Positions 1-13,400 are shown, counted from the first letter of the stretch. The stretch: 64,000 bases of DNA from Trachythela sp. YZ-2020 (GCA_016169945.1 JADLSH010000393.1:11011501-11075500), one strand, 5' to 3'. Numbers and translations: made by a program. The notes: a model not told the origin generated them from the sequence alone.

Positions 1-3000
1 TACACAGGTCCAAAACTCGTGTGGTTCGACCCTAAAGCCTATAAATTTGCATACACAAGAGGTTATTATAATTCTTGCCAATGTCTAGTTTGCATACGGT
101 ATCAGAATATTTGAATAAATTGTAATTATAACCAACGCCGCTTTTCCCTTTCGCGAAAATTTGACCACGTAAAAAGTATATTTACAACCCTTTAAATGCC
201 CCCAAGTCACCTGAGAAGTAGCACAAATAACAAAACAAAGTTAAAACGCAATACCTATATACAAATCCAAACAAATCCTGCTTTAGAGAGTATAATCTTG
301 AGACTGCGCCACAACTATCGCCACGCTATACAACTGAGCTGAGAGCCAGAGCAAATATGATCCAAGAAACTGCAAGTCACGTCTTAAACACAAGATCTTT
401 CGCGCGGTTTGAAATTGTACACGGTACTGTAAAATTATCTCGAATATCATATTACGTGTCCAAAGGAAAGTTTCTCCCACTTCGTGCAAAGACAAACGCA
501 TACCGCTCGGGTAAATTTTGAAGGATATTAACGTTATTTTAAATAGCGGCTGCGCCAGTCTCCGTGCTAAAGGAGTAAAGCGACACTGAATATATAATGT
601 TTTCACTTGCGAAACCATTTCTAGCTTACCAAACTCATTCCTGATGGTTTAGCATGTGCTGATGTCGTCTCTTCACTGATATGCTCAATGATTCGTTCAA
701 GATGGAATCTAAAACATAAAGAAAGAAATGCCTGTGTTGGTCAAGCGAGCGGCGCGGTCATGTTGAGTTCGCTTCGAATATACATTTCAAAGCAACGCCG
801 TATTACACTTTATTTAACCTACCGTTTTCGCTCAGTTTCCGTGGCCATTTTATCAAAGCTTTACTTGAGCTTTTTGGAAAAACGCGGCAAGCAAACCGTG
901 TGTAAAATGAGAAATACAATGTACGTGTTTAACACAGCCGCCGCGGAGAAATAGTTCGCTACTTGCCAGCTACGCTTCAACAAGCAATAAATTTACATAT
1001 TTCTACCCACAAGACTTTGCAGAAGGGCACACAAGGAACATGCGGCTTACAACGTGGCTTACTTATAAACTACCGCAATAAATACTCTATCCGGCTTTCG
1101 CATTCACTTTCTTGTTTCTGCAAACAATTGCGAAATTGTTCTTAAAAACATTGACAGGAATGTAAATTTATAAATGGAAAATTTCGGATGTTTGACCGGG
1201 GCAAAGTGTAAAGAGCTTTATAGCCGTGTAAATATAATAGTAACAATTCACAAAACGCGCAATTATTGTGGGGCCTCGCTAGCTTTGGCCTCACTGACAC
1301 TGGAATATTTGCTGGCGGGCAAACATTCGTATAAACGGAACCTGTTTGGTTTGACAGTTAAGAGTGAAATCTGGATTTAGAAGTGTCTATTCCTAGTACA
1401 AATCACAACATGCTAAATTATTAGGATTAATATCGGTTAGCTTTGTGTTTAAATATAAGGAAACTAAAAAGCCTAAAACAGCAGAAAGAACTCTATAAAG
1501 TAACTTCCGCAACCTCCGGAATGACGCAGAATGAAAGACATGAGAGGGAAGTAGTTTCCTGGCGATGATTTTCTTTCTGAAATCAAGTCAACGCAAATCC
1601 GATGGATTTTTCTCGATTTAGCTCAATAATTTTTTTTTCGAGAAATTTCACGCATCTGCGCAAATCACTGATTGCACACACTAAATAGTTTCATGATGCG
1701 CTCTATGATAGCGCGCACCGCACAAAATTCACATCGAACTGTTCACATCAAACTGGTGCAAAACATGTTAGTAGTTTTCATATTTTCGAAATTATGGATA
1801 GCCATCACAATCCTAACAGAGCAAGTTCTTTTGTTCGCAATATAAGTTCGTTCTAGATTTGCATGTGTATGACGATTATATGCATTGGAGGACTATTACG
1901 GCGCTGTTCATATGATCTCGGGTACTAGGGAGATACCTACCCTCCGAGCTACCCTGGGAGAGGCAAAATTACATTCATACTAATTAAATAACGGCAGAAA
2001 CGCAAGTGTTTATACGGAACGATTAGTTAAACTCGCCTCGGCTAGTAGGGTTGCCCTGGGGGTAGGGACACTCTGTTTACGAAAGAGGGTGACCCTAGAG
2101 GTAGGTTCCATGTAAACGATTTGTCTCGGCCTCCAGGGACAACTTTTCAGACACGCGCGTGCGCATTATGTTGAATACGAGTCAAAAACTGTAAGCTCCA
2201 TAACAACCGCCAGAAAATAAAAACAAGAAGTGATAATGGTACAATAAAGTGATCCAGGCTGAAAGACTATACGAGATTTCGCTCAGATAAGATATTGAAA
2301 GTTATACGAAGCGGTTAGAAAACCATGGCATGCAGTATCGCATGCAAAGATCTTTGCCGACTTTGGACCAGTTATGGCCGGCTCAACACCAGCAAAATCT
2401 GTCAAGGACATGTCGAATAAACAATAAGATGAATACATGCAGACAGAAACTTTTCGAACAAAAAAGGGAGTGTTTCACCGGAGTTGCCTTTACAATTTTA
2501 TCATATATATATATATATATATACGTGCGCGGTAAAGACTAAAGATGTAACTAGCGCCTTATATTTGGACTTATTTCATAAGTGATTGAAAAATGCAGAT
2601 TGAAAACTTTGCCAAATAAATTATCGTTATTTTCTTCGTATTCTCTATAAATTTTCTAAAAGCTGCAATGCATAGACGCCAACCACGGTTGGACTCACTG
2701 AAGTCAGCGGTTGTTTGAAAGCTGATTTTGGTTACAGATTCCAGTGTTTATGGGTTACAATGAGGACAGTGGAATCTATAACCCTGATTAGCTTAACCTA
2801 TAGAACTAGGTTTATTGTCTTTATCAGGCATAAATTTCAGACATGTTTTAGTAAACAGCATACTGATGTAAACTTTGTCTTTGAAATGTATTTTACACAA
2901 ATTTAGACGCAGAATCACACAAACCAAAACAGTGAGTTATATTTGAACACCTCGTTTGAACACAGGATTAGCGCTAATAGATCACTAAACAACCAGCTCC

Positions 3001-3700
3001 AGGTGTATCACGAGGTAAATACTGAGTCTACAAAAGTCTATAATCCATTTGACCGGGGGGGGGGTGGTCATGACCAATGTACGCTTTTTAAAATGTCGTA
3101 TAATTAACATTAAAAGTGCTCTCTGGGAGGGAGAGGGGATCGAAAAAATGAGTACTCTCTGTACGCTTGTGAAAATGTTGATATTATGGATTATCCCTAG
3201 CGCAAGAGTCAGTTTAGTGTGTTTAACCTCGGTATAGATGTAGTAAAGACCGGTAGAGATTGTCAATTCTGATCCATCACGTATATTAGCGTAACGTAGG
3301 CAACGTAGAAAAGACCGGCCTCGTTTCGCGGCTGCGCGCACTTGTAGTCGCTGCTTTAACTTACGTCACGACTTTACCGTCATGACTCCAAGTCGTATGA
3401 ACTAGACTCTCTGAATATATATATACTTATTTGACTTTGAGTGATCTACTTTGTCTCTCAAAAGTCAGCCAATCTTCTCAATTTTGGCGTAAAGTCATGA
3501 GTGCGTTTTTCTCCGTCCGCAAAATACAAAGAAACTTAATAAACATGCATAGAAATTCTACTTACATTAGCAGATTTAGCATCATTGCACTACAACTGGT
3601 CAAAATTTGAGAATTGTCACGCTTCATGGTGCCTGGTTATAAACATCTTAAACGGCACCTCATGGCTCATGCATAAAATATATATATACACACGTCAAAA
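1..3700. other. Stretch without recognisable gene
   Basis: Only short open frames without family resemblance occur on either strand. Simple-sequence spots are a (TA)n run near 2503-2522, a G-run at 3054-3063 and a TA run near 3414-3424. Segments near 1920-2130 are locally G/C-rich with short internal complementarity (GGTAGG and CCTACC words), perhaps an old repeat, but I could not define ends. Confidence 0.5.
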
Positions 3701-3822
3701 TATAACATATTGAGTTTTGAAAAGCAAACGTTCTCTGACCAAATATTTAATTTAATTCGAGCTTCCGCTGCCAGACTGTAGCCTTCAACAGGATAATGAA
3801 AATGAAATATAAACCATATACA

Positions 3823-4407
3823 CAGGGTGTCCCAAAAAAGTCCCCTTATAGAAATCACTCTTTCGTTGTTAAACGTGCGTTGTTATACCTCTGGGACTTT
3901 AAAATAGCTTCTAAAACGAACAGCAACACAAAAATGTCAAATTATAAATTCGTTTTACCGTCAGTTAGAGTAAGAATGGTTCAACTGACTACAGAGCAAC
4001 GAGTATTTGTCGTAACAACTTATTATTTGGACGAAGGGATAAATACTTCCGCCGTTCCGCTGTACGTACAGGGTGTCCCAAAAACAAGTCCCCCTTTAGA
4101 AATCACTCTTGTGCGTTATTATACCTTTGGGAATTTAATTGAATTGTACATGAACGGCGGAAGTATTTACAACTTCCCTTCGTCCAAATAATTTAACGCG
4201 ACGTATAAGTTAGTACGACAAATACTTGTTGCTCTGTAGTCAGTTGAACCATTCTTACTCAAACTGACGGTAAGACGAATTTGTAATTTGACATTTTTGT
4301 GTTGCTGTTCGTTTTAGAAGCTATTTTAAATTCCCAGAGGTATAACAACGCACGTTTAACAACAAAAGAGTGATTTCTATAGGGGGACTTTTTTGGGGGA
4401 CACCCTG
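3823..4407. mobile_element. Mariner-type fold-back element
   Basis: Both ends carry the TIR CAGGGTGTCCC and the element is flanked by TACA on each side, compatible with a TA-targeting Tc1/mariner element. The two halves (about 3823-4057 and 4152-4407) are reverse complements over more than 200 bp. The centre (about 4058-4151) contains another copy of the TIR end, so the structure is itself nested. Coding sequence for the start of a transposase is retained on the plus strand at 3976-4041. Confidence 0.7.
3976..4041 (+). pseudogene. N-terminal fragment of mariner-like transposase
   Basis: The 22 codons begin MVQLTTEQRVFVVTTYY, which resembles the N-terminal helix-turn-helix region (DUF4817-like) of animal mariner-type transposases. 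The frame then runs into inverted-repeat DNA and no catalytic DDE/D region follows. It is a non-functional scrap that identifies the source of the surrounding palindrome. A second, reverse-oriented copy lies at about 4190-4262. The family call is from memory of the motif only. Confidence 0.5.
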
Positions 4408-4519
4408 TACATACAAATATTGTGGAACGCCTAAGCCTAGTATTAAATCTCATACATACATTATTCAGCTCACTCCCCGTTGGGGCTTTTCAGTGACCGA
4501 TTACATCAAGTCATTGTTT

Positions 4520-4720
4520 ATAAAATTGACTGCAAAGAATGTCAATGAGTTATATTGGCGAAACCGGAAGATGTTTGAAACACGGAAAAAGGAACACATT
4601 AGAAACGCTAAACAAAACAAAGCGGGTTCAATGCATGACCATGGAATCGATTTCGAAGGTGGCAAAGTCATTGACAAGGAACCTACAGGACAAGGAAAAC
4701 ACGAGTCTTGGCACACATAA
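4520..4720 (+). pseudogene. Penelope-like element GIY-YIG endonuclease remnant
   Basis: The three forward frames give pieces of one domain: VYKIDCKECQ (near 4517), SYIGETGRCLK (near 4542, the YIG core) and TRKKEHIRNAKQNKAG (near 4580), followed by HDHGIDFEGGKVIDKE and ESWHT. This order of an initial Y-x-I strand, CxxC, YIG-ETGR, R-x-x-EH and a late E is that of the GIY-YIG endonuclease at the C-terminus of Penelope-like retroelements. At least two frame changes separate the pieces, so it cannot be translated as one protein. The reverse transcriptase is not present here. Confidence 0.7.
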
Positions 4721-4870
4721 AACAACTCATAGGTTGATGGCTTAGGCGTTCCACAATATTTGTATGTTTATATGGTTTTATATTTCATTTTCATTATCCT
4801 GTAGAAGTCTGGCAGCCGAAAGCTCCAATGAAATTAAATATTTGGTCAGAGAACGTTTGTCTTTTCATTA

Positions 4871-5141
4871 GGTCACTATTTGTTGAATATTAGTTTCTCA
4901 TCCTCCGCTCGCACGGCTTTTACAAAGCCGCATCGATGGGCATTATCAATTTTCCATCTGTATTTGATACTATTTGTTGTCAAGGGACTTTTGCATGGTT
5001 TTACTTAATTTTATTGAGTCATACTGGACATCACAAGTTCTACTGTATAGGGTAATAATGAGATAATGGTAATGGCCGCCCGCCCGCATGAACTTTGAAG
5101 AAAGCCTCTGATTAGAAACTAATATTCAACAAATAGTGGCC
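4871..5141. mobile_element. Harbinger-like MITE, 271 bp
   Basis: Inverted ends of about 27 bp begin GGTCACTATTTG on the left and end CAAATAGTGGCC on the right. The element is flanked by TTA on both sides (4868-4870 and 5142-5144). A three-base TWA target duplication and GG-starting TIRs are typical of PIF/Harbinger elements. The inside has no coding capacity. Confidence 0.75.
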
Positions 5142-5757
5142 TTATGTATAATCCTGGCCGCGCTTCATCAATTTTTTCATGTTGAGTATTGTTGTAGAAC
5201 TTGAGGCGTAGTGCATATACAAACAGTTGTTTAAATTCGTCAAGCTGCTATCAGGATGTGCTCGAGCTGCCTGTTTTAAGATTTGTGATAAACTTGAAAC
5301 ATGTACGCGCAAGACGCGTGGCATCATAATACTGGATCTGTTTTATGTTGTCACAGTGTAGCAGTGTGTTAATTCATGCACCACAACGCACAAGGTCAAG
5401 ATGCCGTATTGGCACCAGCTACCAGCTCAGTTGTAGTATATATTTATACTGCATGAATGGGCCACAGCACGTTGTTTCAAAAACCTAAATATAAGCAGTG
5501 ACAGCACAACCTTTAGCAAAATCTGAATGACTGAAATATGTGTGTGTGTACTTTTTTATTATAAAATTTAGACCGGTTTGAAACGTCGAACTTTTCATGT
5601 GCCCTATCCAATGTTAATGCTCTGAAGTCTTAAAAGTTCAACGTTTTATAACACAGGCCTTAGGCTTAGGATGAAGTCAGCATGAACTAAAATTGTTTTC
5701 CTAAATTCTATATATTCCCAAATCTTTTTTCTGTATTTCTTTCGGTCTGATCTGACT
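5142..5757. other. Intergenic stretch, nothing recognised
   Basis: AT-rich sequence with only short frames and a small (GT)n run near 5540. No family resemblance seen. Confidence 0.5.
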
Positions 5758-5764
5758 GTGAGGT

Positions 5765-6025
5765 CATAGTTAATAGAGATGACATGGTTAGGAAACTTTC
5801 TTTGCATTTGTACAAGGTCACGGTTAGTGAATATATTGTCAATTTTTATGAATCGGACCAATGGAAATGCTTGGGCTTAATTCCAAACCGTGTTTCTGAA
5901 ATATTAATGAACGTAAAACAAAAGATTGGTGCACGGTCAGGTACCGTTCAACATAAATCCCATTCAATTGGTAGCTGCTTTGTAATATGCCGAGTTTCCT
6001 AACCATGTCATCTCTATTAACTATG
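5765..6025. mobile_element. MITE with 33-bp perfect TIRs and 7-bp duplication
   Basis: The 33 bases from 5765 (starting CATAGTTAATAGAGATGACA) recur exactly as reverse complement at 5993-6025. The element is flanked on both sides by GTGAGGT (5758-5764 and 6026-6032). It is 261 bp long with no convincing coding content. Perfect TIRs suggest a recent insertion. I cannot assign a superfamily from a 7-bp duplication alone. Confidence 0.8.
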
Positions 6026-6032
6026 GTGAGGT

Positions 6033-7367
6033 GCATGCAACCTCGCTAGACTCGTGAAGTCATCGACCACCTGCAAATATAGCCTGCCAGTCCATAATTC
6101 ACAAATTGATCTGACAAAAGTACAACGCCGGACTAGGTAGAAAGACAAACCATTAAAGTGCCCAAAACATTGTGAGGGATTTTACATATTCTGCAATATT
6201 TGGATCCCTTTATAGAAGAGATTGCAATATTATATCTTCTCAGGAAAAACATCATCTTCATATGGATTTATAGGCTGTCAAAGTCATTGGGCATGATCCG
6301 TCATACTACCTCAATTCTTATTTTTTCCATAAAGCTTCTAGATATGACGTCATGTCCGGTAATTTTGACAGTCAATTTGCACTTAAAGTGGGTCCCTATC
6401 TTTATTGGATGGCGGATTGCCCTCTATACTTTGGTTGGTCGTTACCAATCGATGTCATTTAGGCTGATTTCAGCATTAACATTTAACAGCATTACATTTT
6501 CTACCCGCAGGTTCCAATATCGCTATACTTGCATGAATTATAACGAGCACCAGAGTGAAATATGACCCTGGATACGAGGTTGTATTTGTATCTGCATGTG
6601 TTTGCATGTGTTATAAAACGTTGGTCTCAGTACCGCTGTACCTGTAAACAGACGTAAAAATGACGTGGTTTGCTATGGCGACAAAAGTCCATTTTTGATG
6701 GAATATTAAATAATTTTTAGTTGCACGATTATATATCTACACATATACATCTATCATTTTAAATTTATAATTAGTTACTACTAACAGTTACTTTTATGCT
6801 TGGATTTCATATTCAGTGATTTGAAACACTCGAGTTTCTATTTCTTGATCTTTCATCACAAGTCCCTATACGTACACGACAGTAAGCATTAGTCGATCAG
6901 CATGCAGAGTTGCCAAGAGGGGCTAAGATAAAGATATATGCTAAGCGCGAGAAGGGGAATGCTTGGCGAGATTTTGAAGAAAACGCCTGGCAGAAAATGA
7001 ACCAAAGGTGGCCGTTTTAAGTTTTATTTTATACTTGCACTAATCCACCCAGGAGAGAGTGAAATGACAAGCAGTTAGAAGAGAGTCATTGCCACTACAT
7101 GCATGTTCTTACTGTGAGCAAAGACAGTACAGCAAAGCTCAAAATGTTTGCCTAAATCTGCAACTTATAGAAAAGTATAGCCTAGCAACTCGGTCTTCTA
7201 GACGCAGGTGGGTTGCGGGCTGTATACACTTTTCCAGGGAAATTCAAACATTAACCCCAGCAAAAAAGGCAGTGCATGTTGCTGTTCAGTACGCGAATCT
7301 TTAGTTTTAAGACAACCTGGTTAAAACACAAAAGGAATCATACGATGATTACACTATTTGGTTATAC
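6033..7367. other. Stretch downstream of the CCDC66-like exons
   Basis: The terminal exon(s) of the minus-strand CCDC66-like gene should lie here or further left, because the exon ending at 7368 stops at a splice donor, not a stop codon. I could not identify them. Short frames on both strands show no family resemblance. Confidence 0.4.
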
Positions 7368-7439
7368 CTTTCTTAGAGTTGCAAGCTGCTCCAATATCTT
7401 CTCCTGGTGAGCAGTGGGAGTAAAAGTCGCTAAAAGATG
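7368..7439 (-). CDS. CCDC66-like: CCDC66-like gene, exon with C-terminal helix
   Basis: Acceptor TTTTTCAG precedes 7439 and donor GGTATAA follows 7368. The exon is phase 0 on both sides and has 24 codons ending AHQEKILEQLATLRK, a helix similar to the C-terminal region of CCDC66 proteins. It is too short to appear as a stand-alone frame. Confidence 0.65.
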
Positions 7440-10400
7440 CTGAAAAATGAAGAGAAATGTTTAATTATTGATAATCAGCAGAAATGTGGTGCGATGAGTC
7501 TGCTTGACGAGATTAGTTGTATCTAAATAAAGGACTGAGCTAGCTTGGAAAACTTTAAACTTCATGTTTGACTAATTCATGACTATTAGATAACTGCTGA
7601 TCACCTCCTCTATTTACTTGATGAGAAGGCGAAAAAATATACATCTTGTTCCATGTTGCAACACGTGTACAGGTGTTAATATATTAATTGTTCATACATG
7701 TATTTCTCCTCGCGTTCCTGGCATTTCGATCTTTGTTATTGTACAGACATTTACTGTTACATTCTCAGTCATTGTTTTTCAATAAATACCCGCAGCAACC
7801 ACCTTTGAATCGAATGATGAAGGAAAAGTTCGGAAAAGTAGTATATCTACATGTAGGCATTTCCCTAAAGATCGAGTTCAACATGTTTTAACTCCTTTGC
7901 ACACGTGTCCTTCGTTTCTAAACATAATGCAGACTCAAAATTATGTGTTAAAATATACCAGTACTTACGCTAGGAATATTTGTCATTTGATTTTCTTCAC
8001 TAATGGATGATACATTTTTATATTTGTTCGTAATTCGTTCATCGGATGTTTCCGGCGAAGTTATCTGTGGCTTAGGTTTTTGAACAGTTTGTTGAGGTTT
8101 GTCTACTCCGTGTTTTTTACGGCGACTTGTGAGCGATGCGTTTTTATTATCTGTCCTTTTTTCTCGTAATCGTGAAGTTCTTGTTGGTTGTACCTCTGGA
8201 ACTGAACGACCTTTCTTAACAACTTTACGGTCTGTTAAATTTCCGTTAGCCTCTGTAAGCTTATCAATACCCCTACTTTCATGAACCTCTTGCGAAGCTA
8301 AGCTTTCCCTGAATAATGTTGCACTTGCAGTTCTATGAAATGGTACTATAACCTCACTAGAAAGATGTGTTCCCAAATGTCCATCATAATTCAGATCTCT
8401 GTTTGTAATCAAACTACCAAAATCTTCATTGACCCACTTATTTATCAAAGTATCTGATCTGTCCTTGTCTGCTTCTGAATATGACGTTCTAACATCGCGA
8501 ACACATAAAGAATTCCGTTTCACATTCAATGTGGAATCAGATAGTCTTGAGGAAAATTTTTCGTTTGACTTATCAAGTTTGTTCACTGGAGAGATTGAAG
8601 TTCTTAAGTTAAGAGGAGGAACCACAGGTTTCAGTCTGCGATTATCGTCAGGTAATATAGTTTGTTGTCGATTTGTTTTACCATTTATGTTGTCATCCTC
8701 ATAACTTGCTTTCACAGTCACGACTATAAAAGGTAGGTAATGTCCAATATCAAAATCAGAGCACATCAATATAAGGTGATATGGCTGGGGGACCCCTTCA
8801 TCATCCTCCTACCCAGGACCTTTAACTTGAAATCGCGCGAGGATTCTTGGGGCGGTCGGCTACGATGTATAACAACATGGTTTGCGCGTAAACATTACCA
8901 CTGCATAAAATAGCCCACCAGTCCCCAATGCATAGGCATGAGTTTATAGTTGTTTTTGAACTTTTTATTCATGCATGAAACACAGGAGCCTTTTGACAGG
9001 AAGAGACGAGTGCAGAGGGGAAGGCCAATATACTGTTCGGCTGAGACTTTGGATTTGCAATTTTGTACTCATGAATATCCGTCATAAATATATAGTGAAT
9101 CGTAAAAACAATATGTATAAATGTTAAACATTTCTGTTTCACATCATTTTTGTATTAAAAACACAAATATAAACATGACATGTTATTATTATCCAGGCAT
9201 GATCAAATATATGCACAATGTCATGTATTTGGGGCCATTGGGGGTGGGGTTGTATACAGAATGTTGATAAATTGGTGAGCCAATATTCGAAGGTTTAAAT
9301 TGCCAACCTTACCGCTATCCCTTCCTACCTAACTGTGGTATGGTCCGTATCTGAGGTGGAAAAAGTATCGGATGCTGGGAACCTAGTTCCCAGAAATATT
9401 TTTGGATCTGAACTTTTGCAGAAAATTTTTAACAGAAATTTATAAAGTTAATAATTAACTGATGAGTAATAACAAAACTAGAGTATGCTCTAGTCTAGAC
9501 TAGTAATTGTAATGCACTTTGTATTCACTATATCAAATTGAACACAACTGAATATCAAGAAACAACACTCCAATCAGTTCAATGTCAAAATCAATCAATG
9601 ATCATTGAACCTCATTAATTATTAATTTTGAGTCTGAAACCCAGGTTCCCAGAAAGAAAAAAACTTTTTCCACCTCTGGTTCGTATACTCATTTAGTCCA
9701 TGCTTTGTACATTTTCAATTTTGGTCATTCTAAAGGCTGCAACGTATGACGAAGCATTCAACATTTGGCGGGATTTGGGAGACGCAGGTGCATAACTTCA
9801 TGCATAGGTGTGAGGGGTAATTACTTTCAATTTTGGTTATGCATATAAGCCAGATATTATCATGTTAAATGCTTTCACTGACTGCTTGAAACAAAATAGG
9901 GGATTGTAAAACTGTTCACTCGCCTTCTGTAGTTGACTCTTGCATGCGGTTTTTCCTCTTATCGCGTTTTAACTGAACAAAAAAGTAAATTTAGTTAATA
10001 CAGTACAAAAATGAACTTGTTAAACGGGATTAACACTTGGTGAAAATGCGTTGAATAGGATCTTGAAAGAAGTTGTTGCCAAGATCATTAAGGGTGTGTT
10101 TATAACCTACCTGCTGTGCTGACTCGAAGGCTTTGGAAATTCCTTCTTGTAACACATGAACACGACGTTTTGCTTGCTCCTAAATATATATTCAATATTA
10201 ATATTACAATATACATGCTATATAAGTAGATTAAAGTTTATCTTACTTAACCACAAACGAAAGTTGCAACCGAAAGTTACAATACAGTCAATGAGTCAAA
10301 TACCGTAATTATTCGAATAAACGACTCCCTCGAATAAACGCCGCAGGGACAAGCAAAAATATTATTAAACGCCGCCTCGAATAAACGCCGCACCTGAAGC

Positions 10401-13400
10401 GCCAAAAATTTAATAATTTTATTCAAATAATTACGGTACTTATCTTTAAAAAATAAGACAACATTAAATCTCGACGAGCCAGAAACGAATCCTTTCGACA
10501 CTGAAGAATACACGTCTTCCGATGTTGAAGAGGCATGCCCTATTATTCAGCTGTTAGACTCAGACCACGAAGGAGACAGTGACATTGAAATAGAATGAAA
10601 CTTAGTCATTATATAAGACAGTGAACAGTTCAATTTCCATATATATTTATATATATTTAAAAGACATGAATTTTATTCTTAGTTTTTTGGGTTGAGTGTT
10701 AAAATTGGTTAAGTTGTGTTTTAATTAATTAAACAATAAATTCACAGTTGTTGCTACAAAATTTGCAATAAACGCCGCCCTCGAATAAACGCCGCCCTCA
10801 AATAAACGCCGCACCTGAAGCGCCAAAAATTTAATAATTCGAATAATTACGGCGTTTATTCGAATAATTACGGTAGCTTATAACGACCACCCATAGATAG
10901 ATATTCTACCATTATTATACTTAGTACATGTTACGCTTAATACACGATCATCTCATCTACAGGCGGGGTAAAGTTTCAATTCCAATCCTTGGTTTTAAAA
11001 ACAACAATTTAACCGATTGGAAATCTGACACAAGTACCTTTAATAACGACGTTTTTTCGTGTACAATATTATATGTCAACTGTTTCAACTTTCATATTTT
11101 TGGTTGGAAAATGCACTGGAAATGCACTATATATTCTTTCACATTTAACATTTTGGTTTTGTTTGCAGTTTTCATAATTTTACAATGACGAATCAAACCT
11201 CGTTTTCTTTCATTTTAATAATTTCTTCTCCAAATTGTTTCTGTAATTTTTCTCTTTCTTTCGCTACTCGTTCATTCTCTATAGCTTCTTCTCGAAGACG
11301 AAGTTCTCGTTCCTCCATCTTTTGTCGCCTTCGATCTTCAACTTGAAGTTCGATCGCTTTCTAAAATACAATACAATGACAGGCATGTTAAAGCAGGCAC
11401 GAATAATATCCTGGCAGCGTCAAAAAAGATATAAAATGGATTTCCAACCTGAGAGAATTGTACAGCTCTGGGGTCTGTTGTATAAAACTTGTTTGTAGTT
11501 AAGTATAGTAGTTAAGTTTAAAATATGCTAGACTAACTTTATACTAATATAGCACTAACTTTAGTTTTAGTCAACCATGAAAGTTGTTTTTCATTGCGCC
11601 CGCTTTGCCTGCCCAGGACGAGCAAACTAGTTTGAACATGCGCTCTATGTGCCTAGTCTGACAGTTTCAGTCCGCTTTGGTGCTTGCGATTGATTAATCA
11701 CGTGACTAGGATTGTTCATTCGTCCGCGCGGGCAAAGCGGCTGTCTAAGGCTAAGAACAGCTATAGTAGACACCACAATAAACTAACCTGATGTTCAGTT
11801 ATTTTCTTTCTTTGTTTATCAGTCTCACTTTCAGAAAGCATGCTCATTAAGCCACGGCCTCGCGCATGCCCAGTATTGGACCTACAAGGGTAAAGAAAAA
11901 ACAAAACATACAATTGAAAACTGGATGTGATCTCGTCATTTGGAATGTACATTGGATTGCACAAAAATACCTGTCAGTTTCTTGTTGGAGTTGCGTGGTC
12001 TCACCAATTGTACTTTTCACTGGATAATTCTCATTATTTTGTTTATTGAAAAAATTTCCTGTTCTTCTAGTTTCGATCTACAAAAACAAAAAAATACTTC
12101 AACATAAATATATCTGCGTGTGCAGTATAAAGTGCGTATATATTTCAAGTATATTTACTTGGTCTTAATTGGAGCACTAACCTGAGGGGAAATATCAACA
12201 GACTGATTTCTTTTTATTTGCTTTTCTTTCTCTTTTTTTTCTTGAATTTGCTGCTCTATAAATTTAGCAATACAAGAAGTCGGACTAAATTTTGATAGTT
12301 TTAGACAAACACCCTTCTAAAACACCTTGTTCTCATGCATGTACGCCACATAATTTTCCCTACCTAGTTCTTTAACCCACTGCCTGTGCTTGGCAGCCTT
12401 GTCATCATCAGGATTATTGGTTACTAATCCTGGTGCCTATAAATTATAAAATACATGACTTTACCATGGACTTCCACACGCTGCTACCTTCAACACGCAT
12501 CCTTTGAGGCGAAAAAATGTAAAAGGCTGGTTTTACGAAGCCCTTGTGTTATATATTTTGAAAAATAAGCATACCCCGATTGCAAACGAACTTCTCATTG
12601 CAGCAGGTTTTATAGTTTCCTTCATGGCAGTAGATGCAATATTTTCTTCACGATTGTTTTCTTTCACAACCGGTTTAATACTCTCCTGCTCATTGGAAAA
12701 CATTCCAGATACCTATAGTAAAGGATGGTCGAGTAAAATATATTCTATTCACTGTTTAGAAAGCATAAACTTAGAAGAAATAACGTGGCAGATGCGGTTA
12801 GAGCACTGCCCCTTAACGATTATTTAAGCCGTAGAATGTATTAGTAGATGGAATACTCGAACGGAAATATATATACAATTTTAGACCTAGCCAGGAGCAG
12901 TTGCGAAAACTGCAACTTAGGCCCTCCGGCGGGAATGGGAATTCAATATATACGTGGAATATTTTGGAATTCAATACGTGCAATAAAGGATGATTAGCAA
13001 TTCCTAACTTTCATTTACTTTATTTATTAATTATTTATTAAAAAACGTTTTATTACCTTAACATTCTCATTGACATTGGCTTCCTCAGTTTTAACAGCAT
13101 CGGTTGCCTTTGTAGGTTGAGAAATCTTTTCACTTGGTATTGGAGCTAAGTAGTAAAACATCAGTGTATATATATCAGTGGTAATATTACCAATTGTTTG
13201 TAATTTATTCACTACTATTCAGAGTACATAGTTACCTATTGAACCTAGTTGTGCTTCATGTCTTGTTGCTGATACATTCTTTGAGTTCGTTCCAGTCAAA
13301 GTTTCCAGTAATTTTGCCAAATCATTTTTCGTTACGTAAGCAGAAGTTTCATTGGCTGAATCAGAACCATCAACAGAAGATTTTTGCACGGTAGGCTTTG

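Larger units (their letters stand above)
3717..4868. repeat. Outer inverted repeat (Penelope-like palindrome)
   Basis: The segment 3717-3820 plus 4408-4437 is repeated in reverse complement at about 4739-4868, with small differences. The arms meet around a 300-bp centre (4438-4738) holding a GIY-YIG endonuclease remnant. The left arm was later split by a second palindrome (3823-4407). Head-to-head organisation of this kind is known for Penelope-like elements, but the assignment here rests on the endonuclease fragment. Confidence 0.6.

Noticed and set aside
283..1380. Four frames of 60-111 codons near the left edge
   Set aside because: No family resemblance and overlap of AT-rich non-coding-looking sequence; expected by chance at this length.
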